The notes: generated by a model from the letters alone, not told the origin. Positions 18,067-28,058 are shown, numbered from the stretch's first letter. The stretch is 64,000 nucleotides of DNA from Pacificispira sp965223125 (GCA_965223125.1 OZ244984.1:1116001-1180000), one strand, 5' to 3'. Program-made: numbers and translations.

Positions 18067-18095
18067 ACGCTATCCGCACCGATAATGCGGGTCAA
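18067..18095 (-). promoter_or_regulatory. Candidate promoter of the leuL-leuA transcript
   Basis: On the minus strand TTGACC (18095-18090) and TAGCGT (18072-18067) are separated by 17 bp. The -35 overlaps the mscS stop codon. Transcription would begin within a few bases of the leader ATG at 18057. The -10 is a poor match, so confidence is modest. Confidence 0.35.
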
Positions 18096-19375
18096 GTCCC
18101 TTTGCGCTGTCTGCTCTTCGGCGCTTTTTCCGGGACTGCCTCGGTCGGCTGCTGCGTCAGCAGGGCCGGCGCCTTTTCGGATGGCGGCGTGAAAAGCTCG
18201 GGCTTTTCTGCCGGGACGGTTTCCAGATAGATCGACTGGCTGGGAAAGGCGAAGCCGGTCCCGGCCGCTTCGACGATATCCTTGATCGCAAAGGCGAGAT
18301 CCTCCTTGACCTTCAGCCATTCGCCCCAGACCGTCGTGTTGGTGAAGCAATAGAGCAATATATCGATGGAACTGGCGCTGAACTGGTCGATGCGGACGAA
18401 TGTCGATGCCTGCTCCGGCGGGGTAAAATCGGGATTGGCCAGGATATAGGCTTCGATTTCGTCGCGGATCCGGTGCAACTGTTCCTTTGTGGTGCGGTAT
18501 TCAACCCCAATCACCCAGAAGATGCGGCGATGGGTCATGCGCGAGAAATTGGTGACCGCCACATCGGAAAGCTGGGCATTCGGAACGAAGACCGGTGCCT
18601 TGTCGAAGCGCCGGATGAAGGTGGAGCGAAAACCGATGGATTCGACGGTTCCTTCGACCACGCCATCCACCTTGATCCACTCGCCGATGGAAAACCGCTT
18701 TTCCACCAGGATCAGGATACCCGCGATCAGGTTCTTGAACAGATCCTGCGCGCCGAGCGCGACTGCAACACCGAACAGGCCCAGGCCCGCAATGATCGGA
18801 GCGACCTGGATGCCCCAGATTTCCAGCACCGTCGCGGCCCCAATCAGAATGACCAGCACCTTGATCGCCTTAATCAGCCAGTTGACCATGGCGGAGGTAA
18901 AGACCCGCTCTACCTTCCCCAACATGAAGGACAGCGGGTCGATCATCCGGAAGAAGCCCCAGAATAGGACCATGACGATCAGTGAACGGTTCAACGCCGT
19001 TGCCATGACCTCCGGAGTGCCGGAGAGATTGAGATACTCTGTGGCAAAGAATACGCCCATCACCGCCGGAACCATCCGAACCGGGTCGGCCAGGGCGGTG
19101 GCAAGCGTATCGTCCAGCTTGTTCGAACTGCGCTGCGCGATGGCGTCAATGCGACGGATGATGAAGCGGCTGAAGAACTGCCGGAAAATCAGGAACAGGA
19201 AAAAAATCCCCAGTGCGATCATGATATTGCCCAGGCTTATCCCGGCAATGCCATAGGTCCAGACATCAACCACAAGCTTCCAGTAATCCATCACGCTTTC
19301 GGTAATCGCCTCCGCAGCGGCGGCTGGTCCGCTCGTGTCGATCTGGGCTAACTGGACTGGAGTCGGTTCGGTCAC
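18092..19375 (-). CDS. mscS: MscS-family small-conductance mechanosensitive channel
   Basis: The 427-residue protein has N-terminal hydrophobic helices, including 'NIMIALGIFFLFLIFRQFF', and several more up to about residue 190. The MscS pore and beta domain follow: 'GLFGVAVALGAQDLFKNLIAGILILVEKRFSIGEWIKV', then 'GTVESIGFRSTFIRRFD' and 'VFVPNAQLSDVAVTNFSRM'. The charged C-terminal tail is Pro/Lys-rich. It would open under membrane tension to release solutes on osmotic downshock. It is followed directly by the leuA leader. Confidence 0.9.
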   Translation of the reverse strand: MTEPTPVQLAQIDTSGPAAAAEAITESVMDYWKLVVDVWTYGIAGISLGNIMIALGIFFLFLIFRQFFSRFIIRRIDAIAQRSSNKLDDTLATALADPVRMVPAVMGVFFATEYLNLSGTPEVMATALNRSLIVMVLFWGFFRMIDPLSFMLGKVERVFTSAMVNWLIKAIKVLVILIGAATVLEIWGIQVAPIIAGLGLFGVAVALGAQDLFKNLIAGILILVEKRFSIGEWIKVDGVVEGTVESIGFRSTFIRRFDKAPVFVPNAQLSDVAVTNFSRMTHRRIFWVIGVEYRTTKEQLHRIRDEIEAYILANPDFTPPEQASTFVRIDQFSASSIDILLYCFTNTTVWGEWLKVKEDLAFAIKDIVEAAGTGFAFPSQSIYLETVPAEKPELFTPPSEKAPALLTQQPTEAVPEKAPKSRQRKGT

Positions 19376-19399
19376 TTGGACTTGCTCCTGGATTTCGCG

Positions 19400-20467
19400 T
19401 TACGCACGGACGAGGGCTGCCTTGGCGACCTTTCGCATCAGGGTGGGGAGTGCATGATCGTCCAACCTGTCCGGCAGGCACCATATACAATCTTCCGGCA
19501 GGGATCCGTCAACCGCCCAATCGGCCCGCAGATAACCGGCAAAGACCCGCAATTCCAGATGAAAATGGGTAAATGTATGACGCACTTCGCCGACTTCCGC
19601 GAATGCCTCGGCCAACGGCGGCAGGCCGGTATCCCTGAACCGGTCGGACCCGGTTTCCGCCCAGTCGGTCGAGGGGATCTCGATCATTCCGCCCAGCAGG
19701 CCGCTCTCCACCCGCCGCCGCAGCAGAACGGCACCATCGTGTCTGGTGATCCAGAAAGCCGATCCCCTGCGCGTTGGTTTTGCTTTTTTGGGTTGCTTAC
19801 GCGGCAAGGTCTCCGCCCGATCCATGCCTGTGCAGAGCGAGGTCAGTGGACAGAGCATGCATTTCGGCCTGCCCGGAACACAGACCGTTGCCCCCAGATC
19901 CATCATCGCCTGGGCGAAGTCACCGGGTCGGTGGTTGGGTGTCATCGCCGCGACATGACTGTATAGAAGCGGTTTCGACTGCGGCAACGGAGTATCGATA
20001 TCGTAAAGACGGCTGGTCACCCGCTCGATATTGCCATCCATCACGGCGGCAGGCCGATTGAAGGCAATAGCTGCTATGGCAGCAGCGGTATAGCGCCCGA
20101 TCCCCGGCAGAGTCAGCAAAGTGTCCTCGCTATCCGGAAAACGCCCGTTATGCTCCTGTGCCACGATCCGTGCGCATTTGTGCAAGTTGCGCGCCCGCGC
20201 GTAATAGCCAAGCCCGGCCCAGGCTGTCAGGACCGCGTCCAGATCGGCGGCTGCCAGATCACCAACCGTTGGCCAGAGCGTCAGAAACTTCCGGAAATAT
20301 TCGCCGACCGTCGCCACAGTCGTCTGTTGCAGCATGATCTCGGAAAGCCATATGTGATAGGGTTCCGGCTGTACGCCCGGCAGGACGCGCCAGGGCAGCT
20401 TGCGTGCATGGCGGTCATACCAGGGCAGCAGCAGAGATGCGATATCGGTTTCGGAAGGACGGGCCAT
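19400..20467 (-). CDS. mutY: A/G-specific adenine glycosylase
   Basis: The 355-residue DNA repair enzyme removes adenine mispaired with 8-oxoguanine. Visible are 'WLSEIMLQQTTVATV' with the catalytic Glu, the helix-hairpin-helix 'LTLPGIGRYTAAAIAAIAF', the catalytic Asp in 'AAVMDGNIERV' and the [4Fe-4S] cysteines C-x6-C-x2-C-x5-C ('CVPGRPKCMLCPLTSLC'). A C-terminal NUDIX-like domain recognises 8-oxoG. ATG 20467 gives the usual N-terminus (MARPSET); the longer open frame runs into the divergent dciA gene. It shares a 70-bp divergent promoter region with dciA. Confidence 0.95.
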   Translation of the reverse strand: MARPSETDIASLLLPWYDRHARKLPWRVLPGVQPEPYHIWLSEIMLQQTTVATVGEYFRKFLTLWPTVGDLAAADLDAVLTAWAGLGYYARARNLHKCARIVAQEHNGRFPDSEDTLLTLPGIGRYTAAAIAAIAFNRPAAVMDGNIERVTSRLYDIDTPLPQSKPLLYSHVAAMTPNHRPGDFAQAMMDLGATVCVPGRPKCMLCPLTSLCTGMDRAETLPRKQPKKAKPTRRGSAFWITRHDGAVLLRRRVESGLLGGMIEIPSTDWAETGSDRFRDTGLPPLAEAFAEVGEVRHTFTHFHLELRVFAGYLRADWAVDGSLPEDCIWCLPDRLDDHALPTLMRKVAKAALVRA

Positions 20468-20537
20468 AGGGTTAAACTGTAGTCGGCGGCCCCGGATTTG
20501 CCAGCCCAAAAATGCCGACAGCAAAGCTCGAAAGCGA

Positions 20538-21134
20538 ATGATGAGCGATACGCCGGACGACCCGAAGAATCTGAAAGCCGTGCCGCGCAAATTATCGGCA
20601 AAACCGGATGACAAACGCTATGGCGGCACCCGTTCGCTTGCCTCTCTGGTGCCGGGAATCACACGCAAGGCGGTGGGAAAACGCGGCTTCACCGATGCGC
20701 GCATCCTGAATGAATGGGCGCAGATCGTAGGGGAGGATCTGGCCCGCCATGCCCATCCCGACCGCCTAAGCTTCCCCAGAGGACGGCGGGATGCCGGTAT
20801 TCTGCATATCCGCGCCCTGGGACCGATGGCGACAGAATTACAGCATCTGGAACCCATCGTGATCCAGCGCATCAATGCCCATTTCGGATATCGCGCCGTG
20901 TCCGGAATCAAGCTGCTGCAGGTTCCACCGACCCGGACACCCGGCATGGGACGTCATGCCCCGGCATCGAAACTTCCCCAGCCACCGGCCGATCCGGAAA
21001 CCCTTGCCACCCTGCAGGATAACCTGCAGCGCATAGAGGATCCCGAACTGCGCGCCATCCTGATGCGGATCGGTGAATCCATGCTGCGGCGGGAGGCAGC
21101 CCAGAAAGCAAGATCGAAGGGCATCCCTTCCTGA
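20538..21134 (+). CDS. dciA: DUF721 (DciA-type) protein
   Basis: The roughly 198-residue protein contains the DUF721 core 'ILNEWAQIVGEDLARHAHPDRLSFP' and 'GILHIRALGPMATELQHLEPIVIQRINAHFGY', split here by a short linker. DUF721 proteins of the DciA type help load the replicative helicase DnaB in bacteria without DnaC. The N-terminus is basic and flexible, the C-terminus Pro-rich then helical. Tandem ATG codons at 20538 and 20541 make the exact start uncertain. It is followed by a DsbA-family gene, a linkage seen in many alphaproteobacteria together with mutY and smc. Confidence 0.8.
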   Translation: MMSDTPDDPKNLKAVPRKLSAKPDDKRYGGTRSLASLVPGITRKAVGKRGFTDARILNEWAQIVGEDLARHAHPDRLSFPRGRRDAGILHIRALGPMATELQHLEPIVIQRINAHFGYRAVSGIKLLQVPPTRTPGMGRHAPASKLPQPPADPETLATLQDNLQRIEDPELRAILMRIGESMLRREAAQKARSKGIPS

Positions 21135-21239
21135 CATAGTTGTGCCTGACATAGTTGTGAATATCGCCAGGACTTGCCATATCCCGCCCCAGACAATACC
21201 TAACGTCAGTCAATCCAGAGCCAGAGGGGCAGCAGACCG

Positions 21240-21956
21240 ATGTCATTCCTTCAATCCAGAGCCGCCGTTCCCGTCATCATCATTGCTCTTGCCGCCGTGG
21301 TGGGGGGCGTTGCCTTCTTCATGCGCGATGGGGGCGAGACCGCGACAATGCCGAATGCCAGCACCGTAGATCCGACCGCCCCGCTGGTCTCCGAAGCGAC
21401 TGCATCAGGTGCGAATGCTACGGAAGCCGGGTATCTGGATATGATCGAACCGCGTATCCTGGGGGATGCCGATGCGCCGGTCACCATCATCGAATATTCC
21501 TCCATGACCTGTCCCCATTGTGCCTCCTTCCACCGGGAAACCCTGCCGGAACTCAAGAAAACCTATATCGAGACCGGCAAGGTGAAACTGGAGTTCCGCG
21601 ACTATCCGCTGAACGAAGCCGCCGCTCTGGGCTCGCTTCTGGCCCGATGCGCGCCGGAAGACCGGTATTTCGCGCTGGTCGATCTGATCTTCGCACAACA
21701 GCAGGTCTGGGGCTCCTCCCAGAATATCCTCGGAGAATTGGCGAAACTTGGCAGTTTCGCAGGCATGTCGCAGGATTCAATCAATGCCTGCTTCGAAAAC
21801 GAGGCCCTGTACGGGGCCATCGTGCAGCAGCGCAGCGTCTGGTCGGATACCCACAATGTGGGGTCCACCCCGACATTCTTCGTGAACGGCACCAGCATTG
21901 TCGGTGCCCAGCCATTCACCGCTTTCGAAGAAGCGATTGAGGCTGCCCTGAACTGA
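21240..21956 (+). CDS. DsbA-family thiol:disulfide oxidoreductase
   Basis: The 238-residue protein has an N-terminal signal anchor ('VPVIIIALAAVVGGVAFFM'), a low-complexity linker and a thioredoxin fold with the active site CPHC ('EYSSMTCPHCASFH'). It ends with the cis-Pro loop 'VGSTPTFFVNGTSIVGAQP'. This is the Com1-like DsbA subgroup found in alphaproteobacteria, probably oxidising or isomerising disulfides in the periplasm. It sits between dciA and smc in the same direction. Confidence 0.88.
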   Translation: MSFLQSRAAVPVIIIALAAVVGGVAFFMRDGGETATMPNASTVDPTAPLVSEATASGANATEAGYLDMIEPRILGDADAPVTIIEYSSMTCPHCASFHRETLPELKKTYIETGKVKLEFRDYPLNEAAALGSLLARCAPEDRYFALVDLIFAQQQVWGSSQNILGELAKLGSFAGMSQDSINACFENEALYGAIVQQRSVWSDTHNVGSTPTFFVNGTSIVGAQPFTAFEEAIEAALN

Positions 21957-22092
21957 GGATGATTCGGTCCGCGATTCCGATTTACTCCTAGAACGACTCG
22001 ACTCTTCTGCAAGAATCCGTATTGCGTAGTGTACGGGACTCGATTCGTCGGGGCCTTGAAAATGCTGTCCTTGCCGGAACGGACCCTTGTAA

Positions 22093-25000
22093 GTGCATTT
22101 CAAGAAGCTGCGTGTGCACGGTTTCAAGTCTTTCGTAGACCCTGTCGAACTGATGATCGAACCGGGGATTACGGGAGTCGTGGGACCGAATGGCTGCGGC
22201 AAGTCGAATGTCATCGAATCCCTGCGCTGGGTGATGGGCGAAGCCTCCGCCAAACGCATGCGCGGCGGCGAGATGGACGATGTCATCTTCGCAGGCTCCG
22301 CCAGCCGTCCCCAGCGCAACAGCGCCGAGGTTTCTGTTGTCCTCGACAATCTTGACCGGATCGCTCCCGCGGCCTTCAACGATTCGGACGATATCGAAAT
22401 CACCCGCCGCATCGACCGGGGCCAGGGCTCGACCTATCGGATTAACGGCAAGGAAGTCCGCGCCAGGGATGTGCAACTGCTGTTTGCCGATCTCGCGACT
22501 GGTGCGAATTCCACCGCCATCGTCAGCCAGGGTCGCGTCGGTGCCCTGATCGGTGCCAAGCCGACAGACCGCCGCACCCTGCTGGAGGAAGCCGCCGGAA
22601 TCCGAGGCCTGCATTCACGCCGTCACGAAGCGGAACTCCGTCTGAAAGCGGCGGAATCGAATCTGGAGCGGCTGGAAGACGTGATCGGGGCGCTGGAAAC
22701 CCAGTTCGGGGGGTTGCAGCGTCAGGCCCGTCAGGCCAACCGCTACCGGAAAATCGCCGAACAGTTGCGCGCCCAGGAAGCGATCCTGCTGCATCTGCGC
22801 TGGACCGAGGCGCAGCAATCCCTGGATGCCGCCCGGTCCGCCCTGTCCGAGGCAGAGGCTGTCGTTGCCGAACGCACCCGCGCCGCCGCCGAGGGGTCCT
22901 CGTTGCAGACCCGCGCCCATGAGATCCTGCCCAGACTGCGCGAGGAAGAGGCCGAGGCCGCCGCGCGCCTGCAGGCACAGGTCATCGCCGAACGCCAGTT
23001 GCAGTCAGAGGCCGAGCGCGTCGCCGAACAGATCGAAAGCCTGCGCACCGCCCTGAACCAGATCGCCACCGATGCGGCGCGGGAAGAAACCCTGTCTTCC
23101 GATGCCGCCGAGGCCCTGACCCGGCTGGGGGATGAGAAATCCCGCCTCGACGCGCTGCAGGCGGCGGAAAGGGCAACGGCGGATAGTATCCGGATTGAGC
23201 GGGACGAGATCGACAAGGCTGTCACCGAAAAGGATCTGGAACTTGAAGAACTGACCGAGCATGTCGCCGGTGTCGAGGCGCAGCGGACGTCCCTGACCCG
23301 TCAGGCCGAAGAGGCGCGCAAGCGGCTGTCCGACCTGATGGCGCGCAAGACAGCAATCGACGAGGAAACAGCCAGCCTGACACAGAAAATCGGCGAGGCC
23401 GGGGATATCGACGCCACCCGCGCCGATCTTGTCCAGGCCGAAGCCGCCCTGGAAAATGCCCGCATTGAATCGGAGGCTGCGGAAACACGGCGCAGTGAGG
23501 CAGACCGGATGGCAGGACAGGCGCGCATGGCGCTGGACGCAGCCGATGCCATGATGCGGGAAGAGTTGGACACTGCCCGGAATGCCGCTCGCGAAGCTTT
23601 GAGCGCGGCGGAACGCGATGCCCGGGATGCGGTGACGACAGCCGAGCGTCAGGGACGTGACCGTGTGACGGTGACGGAGCGCGAGGTGCGGGAATCTGTC
23701 GAAGCGGCAAGACGGCAGCAGGCCGGGCTGGCTGCAGAGGCCCGCGCTCTGCATGATCTGCTGGCACAGGAAGACGGCGGCGGACAGCCGGTTCTGGAGC
23801 GTATTTCCGTTGATGGCGGCTATGAGACCGCGCTGGGTGCCGCCTTTGGCGACGATCTGGATGCAGCGCTGGACGAGGCTGCGTCCCGCCACTGGATAGA
23901 CCTGGGTGCCCTGCCCGACGGCGCGCCAGCCCTGCCCGAAGGCGTCGTGTCACTGGCACTCCATGTCCAGGCACCGCCCTCTCTGGCGCGGCGCTTGAGT
24001 CAGGTTGGCATTGTCGATGCCGCCAATGCGCCGGGTCTCCAGGCACAGCTGACCGTCGGGCAGCGGCTTGTCAGCCGAGATGGCGGACTTTGGCGTTGGG
24101 ATGGACTTCGGATCAGGCCCGGTACCGTTACCGCTGCCGCCAGACGGCTGGAACAACTCAACCGCCTGCATGAAGTTGAGGATACCCTGCGCAGCGCCGA
24201 ATCAATTCTGGCAGATGCGCAGGCAAAGGGCGAACAGACACTGGCCGAGGCCCGCAGCACAGCCGAAGCAGAACTGAAGTCGGCCCAGCAGACCGCCGAT
24301 GCACGGGTTTCCGAGGCACGCGCTGCCAATCAGGCCGCTCTGGCGCAGGCGGAAACCCAGGCCCATGGCAAGCTGGATGACCTGCGCGGCGCGCTCGAAG
24401 CGGCCACGGCAGCGCTGGCCGAAGCGGCGGGAGCTGCCAGCACCGCCCGCCAGAACCAGCAGGTGGCCTATGACCGGGTTGGCGAAGCTCGCACAGCGCT
24501 GAGCCGACTGGAACAGCATGTCTCCGACAGCCGCAATCGTCTGGTCGCGCTGCGCGAGGAAATGGTGCGCATCAATCAGGATACGGTGGAAGCGCAGGAC
24601 CGCCTGTCCGCCGCCGACCAGGCCCAGGCGGTGTTGGAGGATGCGGGTGCGCTGCGGGAGCGCCTGGGACGTCTGCGCACCACCGTCGCCGAAATGCGCG
24701 CGAAACAGGTCGAGAAACGCTCCGCCTTCGATCAGTTGGCACGGGATGCAAAGGCGCGCGGCGAACGCCTGGCCGCGATTGCCGCCGAGGATCAGTCCTG
24801 GCGCAGCCGCGCGGACGGGGCGAACCGCCGGCTGGCTGATCTGGAACAGCGTCGGCTAACCACCGGGCGCGATCTGACGGCACTGGAGGCCCGCCCCGGT
24901 CAGATAGCCGAACAGCAGGCCCATCTGCGCGACATGATTGCCAATTGCGAGGCCGAACGCCAGAAAGCGGCCGACCGGCTGGCCGAGGCGGAAGCCGCCC

Positions 25001-25881
25001 AGCGCGACATGGACCATGCCCTGCGCGCTGCCGAAGTGGCCCTGGCCGAAGCCCGCGAGCACCGGGTCCGTCGGGAATCGGCCGTCGAGCAGGCCATGCA
25101 GGCTGCGACCGGCATTGCCGAACGGGTGCGTGAAAAGCTGCACTGCGCCCCGGAAGCGGCGCTGGCCCAGTCGGGGCTGGAACCCGACGCCACTCTGCCG
25201 CCGCAGGACGATGTGGAACGCCGGATCGAACGTCTGGCACGGGAGCGCGATGCCATCGGCCCTGTCAACCTGCGTGCCGAACAGGAAGCGGCGGAACTGG
25301 AAGAGCAGATCACCTCCATGCAGGCCGAGCGGGACGACCTGATCGCCGCCATCGCCCGGCTGCGTCAGGGGATCGGCGCGCTGAACCGCGAAGGCCGCGA
25401 ACGGCTGCTGCGCGCTTTCGAGGAGGTGGACACCCATTTCCGCGACTTGTTCATCACCCTGTTCGGCGGCGGTGAGGCCTATCTGAAGCTGACCGAATCC
25501 GATGATCCGCTGGAGGCGGGGCTGGAGATCATGGCCAGCCCTCCCGGCAAGAAGATGCAGATCCTCTCGCTGCTGTCGGGCGGGGAACAGGCGCTGACGG
25601 CGCTGGCCCTGCTGTTTGGCGTGTTCCTGACCAATCCGGCACCGATCTGTGTGCTGGATGAGGTCGATGCCCCCCTCGACGACAGCAATGTAGACCGCTT
25701 CTGCCAGATGCTGGACCAGATCACCAAGGCAGGCTCGACCCGCTTCCTCGTCGTCACCCATCACCGCATGACCATGGCCCGGATGGACAGGCTGTTCGGC
25801 GTCACCATGGCGGAACGAGGCGTCTCGCAACTGGTCTCCGTCGATCTGCGGCAGGCCGAGCGCATGCGCGAAGCCGGATAG
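22093..25881 (+). CDS. smc: Chromosome segregation SMC ATPase
   Basis: The 1262-residue protein starts 'MHFKKLRVHGFKSFVDPVEL' with a GTG codon. It has Walker A 'GPNGCGKSN' near residue 35, long coiled coils either side of a hinge (roughly residues 555-690), the ABC signature 'LLSGGEQALTALALLFG' and Walker B 'ICVLDEVDAPLDD'. SMC with ScpA and ScpB compacts and segregates the chromosome. The coiled-coil part before the hinge contains very Ala/Glu/Arg-rich near-repeats ('AERDARDAV', 'AERQGRDRV', 'EREVRESVE'). It is co-directional with the DsbA-family gene, as is typical of the group. Confidence 0.96.
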   Translation: MHFKKLRVHGFKSFVDPVELMIEPGITGVVGPNGCGKSNVIESLRWVMGEASAKRMRGGEMDDVIFAGSASRPQRNSAEVSVVLDNLDRIAPAAFNDSDDIEITRRIDRGQGSTYRINGKEVRARDVQLLFADLATGANSTAIVSQGRVGALIGAKPTDRRTLLEEAAGIRGLHSRRHEAELRLKAAESNLERLEDVIGALETQFGGLQRQARQANRYRKIAEQLRAQEAILLHLRWTEAQQSLDAARSALSEAEAVVAERTRAAAEGSSLQTRAHEILPRLREEEAEAAARLQAQVIAERQLQSEAERVAEQIESLRTALNQIATDAAREETLSSDAAEALTRLGDEKSRLDALQAAERATADSIRIERDEIDKAVTEKDLELEELTEHVAGVEAQRTSLTRQAEEARKRLSDLMARKTAIDEETASLTQKIGEAGDIDATRADLVQAEAALENARIESEAAETRRSEADRMAGQARMALDAADAMMREELDTARNAAREALSAAERDARDAVTTAERQGRDRVTVTEREVRESVEAARRQQAGLAAEARALHDLLAQEDGGGQPVLERISVDGGYETALGAAFGDDLDAALDEAASRHWIDLGALPDGAPALPEGVVSLALHVQAPPSLARRLSQVGIVDAANAPGLQAQLTVGQRLVSRDGGLWRWDGLRIRPGTVTAAARRLEQLNRLHEVEDTLRSAESILADAQAKGEQTLAEARSTAEAELKSAQQTADARVSEARAANQAALAQAETQAHGKLDDLRGALEAATAALAEAAGAASTARQNQQVAYDRVGEARTALSRLEQHVSDSRNRLVALREEMVRINQDTVEAQDRLSAADQAQAVLEDAGALRERLGRLRTTVAEMRAKQVEKRSAFDQLARDAKARGERLAAIAAEDQSWRSRADGANRRLADLEQRRLTTGRDLTALEARPGQIAEQQAHLRDMIANCEAERQKAADRLAEAEAAQRDMDHALRAAEVALAEAREHRVRRESAVEQAMQAATGIAERVREKLHCAPEAALAQSGLEPDATLPPQDDVERRIERLARERDAIGPVNLRAEQEAAELEEQITSMQAERDDLIAAIARLRQGIGALNREGRERLLRAFEEVDTHFRDLFITLFGGGEAYLKLTESDDPLEAGLEIMASPPGKKMQILSLLSGGEQALTALALLFGVFLTNPAPICVLDEVDAPLDDSNVDRFCQMLDQITKAGSTRFLVVTHHRMTMARMDRLFGVTMAERGVSQLVSVDLRQAERMREAG

Positions 25882-25897
25882 GAGAATTTCGCAAATC

Positions 25898-27364
25898 ATG
25901 AGCGGTTTCGACCTTGTTCTCCGGAACGGCACCTGCGCCACCGCCAGCGATACTTTTCGCGCCGATATCGGCATTCGCAACGGGCGGATCGCGGCCATCG
26001 GGGAAGCTCTGGATCGGGGCGCACGGGAAATCGATGCAACGGACAGGCTGATCCTTCCCGGCGGCGTCGACAGCCATTGCCATCTGGCGCAGGAACCGTA
26101 TGGCGGGGTCGAATGCGCCGATGATTTCGAGAGTGGAACACGCTCCGCCGCTTATGGCGGCACCACGACGGTGATCCCGTTCGCAATGCAGAAACGGGGG
26201 CAGAGCCTGCGGGATACGGTCAATGCCTATCACGCGCTGGCCGGGCCGAAGGCAGTGATCGACTATGCCTTTCACCTGATCCTTTGCGACCCGACGGAGC
26301 AGATTCTGGGCCAGGAACTGCCAGCGATGATCGAGGAGGGGATCACGTCCTTCAAAGTCTACATGACCTATGAGTCTTTCAAGCTGGACGATTATCAGAT
26401 GCTGACCGTGCTCTCCGCTGCCCGGGAACTGGGCGCGATGACCATGGTCCATGCGGAAAATCACGAGATCATCCGCTGGCTCAGCGACAGGCTGGTAGCA
26501 GGCGGTCATCGCGCCCCGAAATTCCACGCCATCGCCCATGCCCGCACCGCCGAGAGTGAGGCGACGCGGCGCGCAATCGACCTCGCCTCGCTGACCGATA
26601 CGCCGATGCTGATCGTCCATGTTTCCGACGAGGCCGCGACCGAAGCGATCCGGGCGGCTCAGACGGCCGGGTTGAAAATCTATGGCGAGACCTGCCCTCA
26701 ATATCTCTTCCTCACAGCGGCTGATTTAGACCGTGACGGGCTTGAAGGGGCGAAATACTGCTGCAGCCCGCCGCCGCGCGACGCCGCCGGACAGGAGGCG
26801 ATCTGGCGCGGGCTGAAGAACGGGACATTCCAGGTCTATTCCTCCGACCATGCGCCCTATCGTTTCGATGTGACCGGCAAGCTGCTGCATGGCCCGAATG
26901 CCAGTTTCACACAGATCGCCAATGGCGTGCCGGGTCTGGAACTGCGCCTGCCCTTGCTGTTTTCCGAAGGGGTCGTGACAGGGCGGCTGACGCTCAATGA
27001 ATTCGTCGCGCTGACCGCCACCAATGCGGCGAAACTCTATGGCCTGCATCCACGCAAGGGAACGATTGCCGTCGGGGCCGATGCGGATCTGGCAATCTGG
27101 AATCCGGAGCGGCAGGTCACCGTCAACTACACAACCATGATACACGATGCAGTCGGCTACACCCCTTATGAGGGCCGTCGCCTGACCGGCTGGCCGGAAA
27201 CGGTCTTGAGCCGGGGCCGTGTGGTGATCGAAAACGCCGAACTCCATGCGGAACCGGGCAGCGGGCGTTTCCTGGAATGCGAAAAGCCTACCGCCGCCAT
27301 CCCGCTGGGCAGATTTCAGCCGGAGACCGACCCGGCCCGAAACGGCGGCAGCCGCCTGATCTGA
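25898..27364 (+). CDS. Dihydropyrimidinase / D-hydantoinase family amidohydrolase
   Basis: The 488-residue protein has the metal-binding 'GGVDSHCHL', the carboxylated lysine region 'SFKVYMTYESF', 'MVHAENHE', 'LIVHVSDEAAT' and 'VYSSDHAPYRF'. The C-terminal 'KGTIAVGADADLAIWNPE' is typical of cyclic amidohydrolases. The family opens dihydropyrimidine or 5-substituted hydantoin rings in the cytosol using two divalent metals. The first motif is DSHCH rather than the commoner DxHTH. It begins 17 nt after smc and ends before tRNA-Ser. No beta-ureidopropionase or carbamoylase is adjacent, so the natural substrate is open. Confidence 0.88.
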   Translation: MSGFDLVLRNGTCATASDTFRADIGIRNGRIAAIGEALDRGAREIDATDRLILPGGVDSHCHLAQEPYGGVECADDFESGTRSAAYGGTTTVIPFAMQKRGQSLRDTVNAYHALAGPKAVIDYAFHLILCDPTEQILGQELPAMIEEGITSFKVYMTYESFKLDDYQMLTVLSAARELGAMTMVHAENHEIIRWLSDRLVAGGHRAPKFHAIAHARTAESEATRRAIDLASLTDTPMLIVHVSDEAATEAIRAAQTAGLKIYGETCPQYLFLTAADLDRDGLEGAKYCCSPPPRDAAGQEAIWRGLKNGTFQVYSSDHAPYRFDVTGKLLHGPNASFTQIANGVPGLELRLPLLFSEGVVTGRLTLNEFVALTATNAAKLYGLHPRKGTIAVGADADLAIWNPERQVTVNYTTMIHDAVGYTPYEGRRLTGWPETVLSRGRVVIENAELHAEPGSGRFLECEKPTAAIPLGRFQPETDPARNGGSRLI

Positions 27365-27460
27365 CAATCGCCCTATTTCTACCGCCCTTATCGCATTGAC
27401 AAGCCCCCCCGGAAGCCGCTATCTCCCCCCGCGCTGATCGATACAGTCGATCCCGATTGC

Positions 27461-27548
27461 GGAGGGATGGCAGAGCGGTAATGCAGCGGATTGCTAATCC
27501 GTCACGGGGATAACTCGTGCGGGGGTTCGAGTCCCCCTCCCTCCGCCA
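27461..27548 (+). tRNA. tRNA-Ser (anticodon GCT)
   Basis: The acceptor stem GGAGGGA pairs with TCCCTCC (27538-27544), followed by G and encoded CCA (27546-27548). The anticodon GCT at 27493-27495 lies in the loop TTGCTAA, and the long variable arm (CACGGGGATAACTCGTG) is that of a class II tRNA. It reads AGC/AGT codons. Accessory DNA begins within about 200 bp downstream. Confidence 0.96.
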
Positions 27549-27744
27549 TTAAGCCATTCTTTTCATTGGTTTTTCGAAGGGAAGTCGAACTTCCGGTTCG
27601 GTTCCCCGTATTCTGCGGGCTTCCGGCGCCTACTGTTTGGTAATCGGAACCGGTGACGCACGATGAGCGGAGAAACACGCGCGAACTGGGCTTACTTTCT
27701 CTGTTGGCGTATAGGTCGGTTCCGGTTGGGGGTGAGGTACCGCC

Positions 27745-28058
27745 CTACTTGAAGCCGAGAAACACCCTCTGATCCGACCACGCAAGCGGAAGGTCGACCC
27801 TCTTCGTGAGCCACTCGGTGGTCAGGTTCACGGGCTGTGTTCCATTTAAACTCGCCTCGATGATCTCGGGCGACAGGAATGCCAGAGGGAGGAGATTTCT
27901 GACGTACCGGTGCCCGAGCCCCTCCCGCTCGGCAATTTTAGCAAAGGAACAGGCACGACCGGACGTGAGATCGTCAAACCATCCGTGAGCGCGAACGACC
28001 GCCTTGATCAATGCGGGATCCGGGTTCGACGCTGCGCCACCGCTTCCTTCGAGAACTA
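27745..28058 (-). pseudogene. C-terminal remnant of a serine recombinase
   Basis: On the minus strand about 105 codons remain, with 'ASNPDPALIKAVVRAHGWFD', 'SFAKIAEREGLGHRYVRNLL' and 'LAFLSPEIIEASLNG', ending 'WSDQRVFLGFK'. This matches the C-terminal part of large serine recombinases (Pin/resolvase superfamily) common on alphaproteobacterial islands. The catalytic serine domain is missing: the frame is cut at about 28058 by an IS5-type end. It lies 200 bp from tRNA-Ser and points to an old integration event. Confidence 0.65.
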
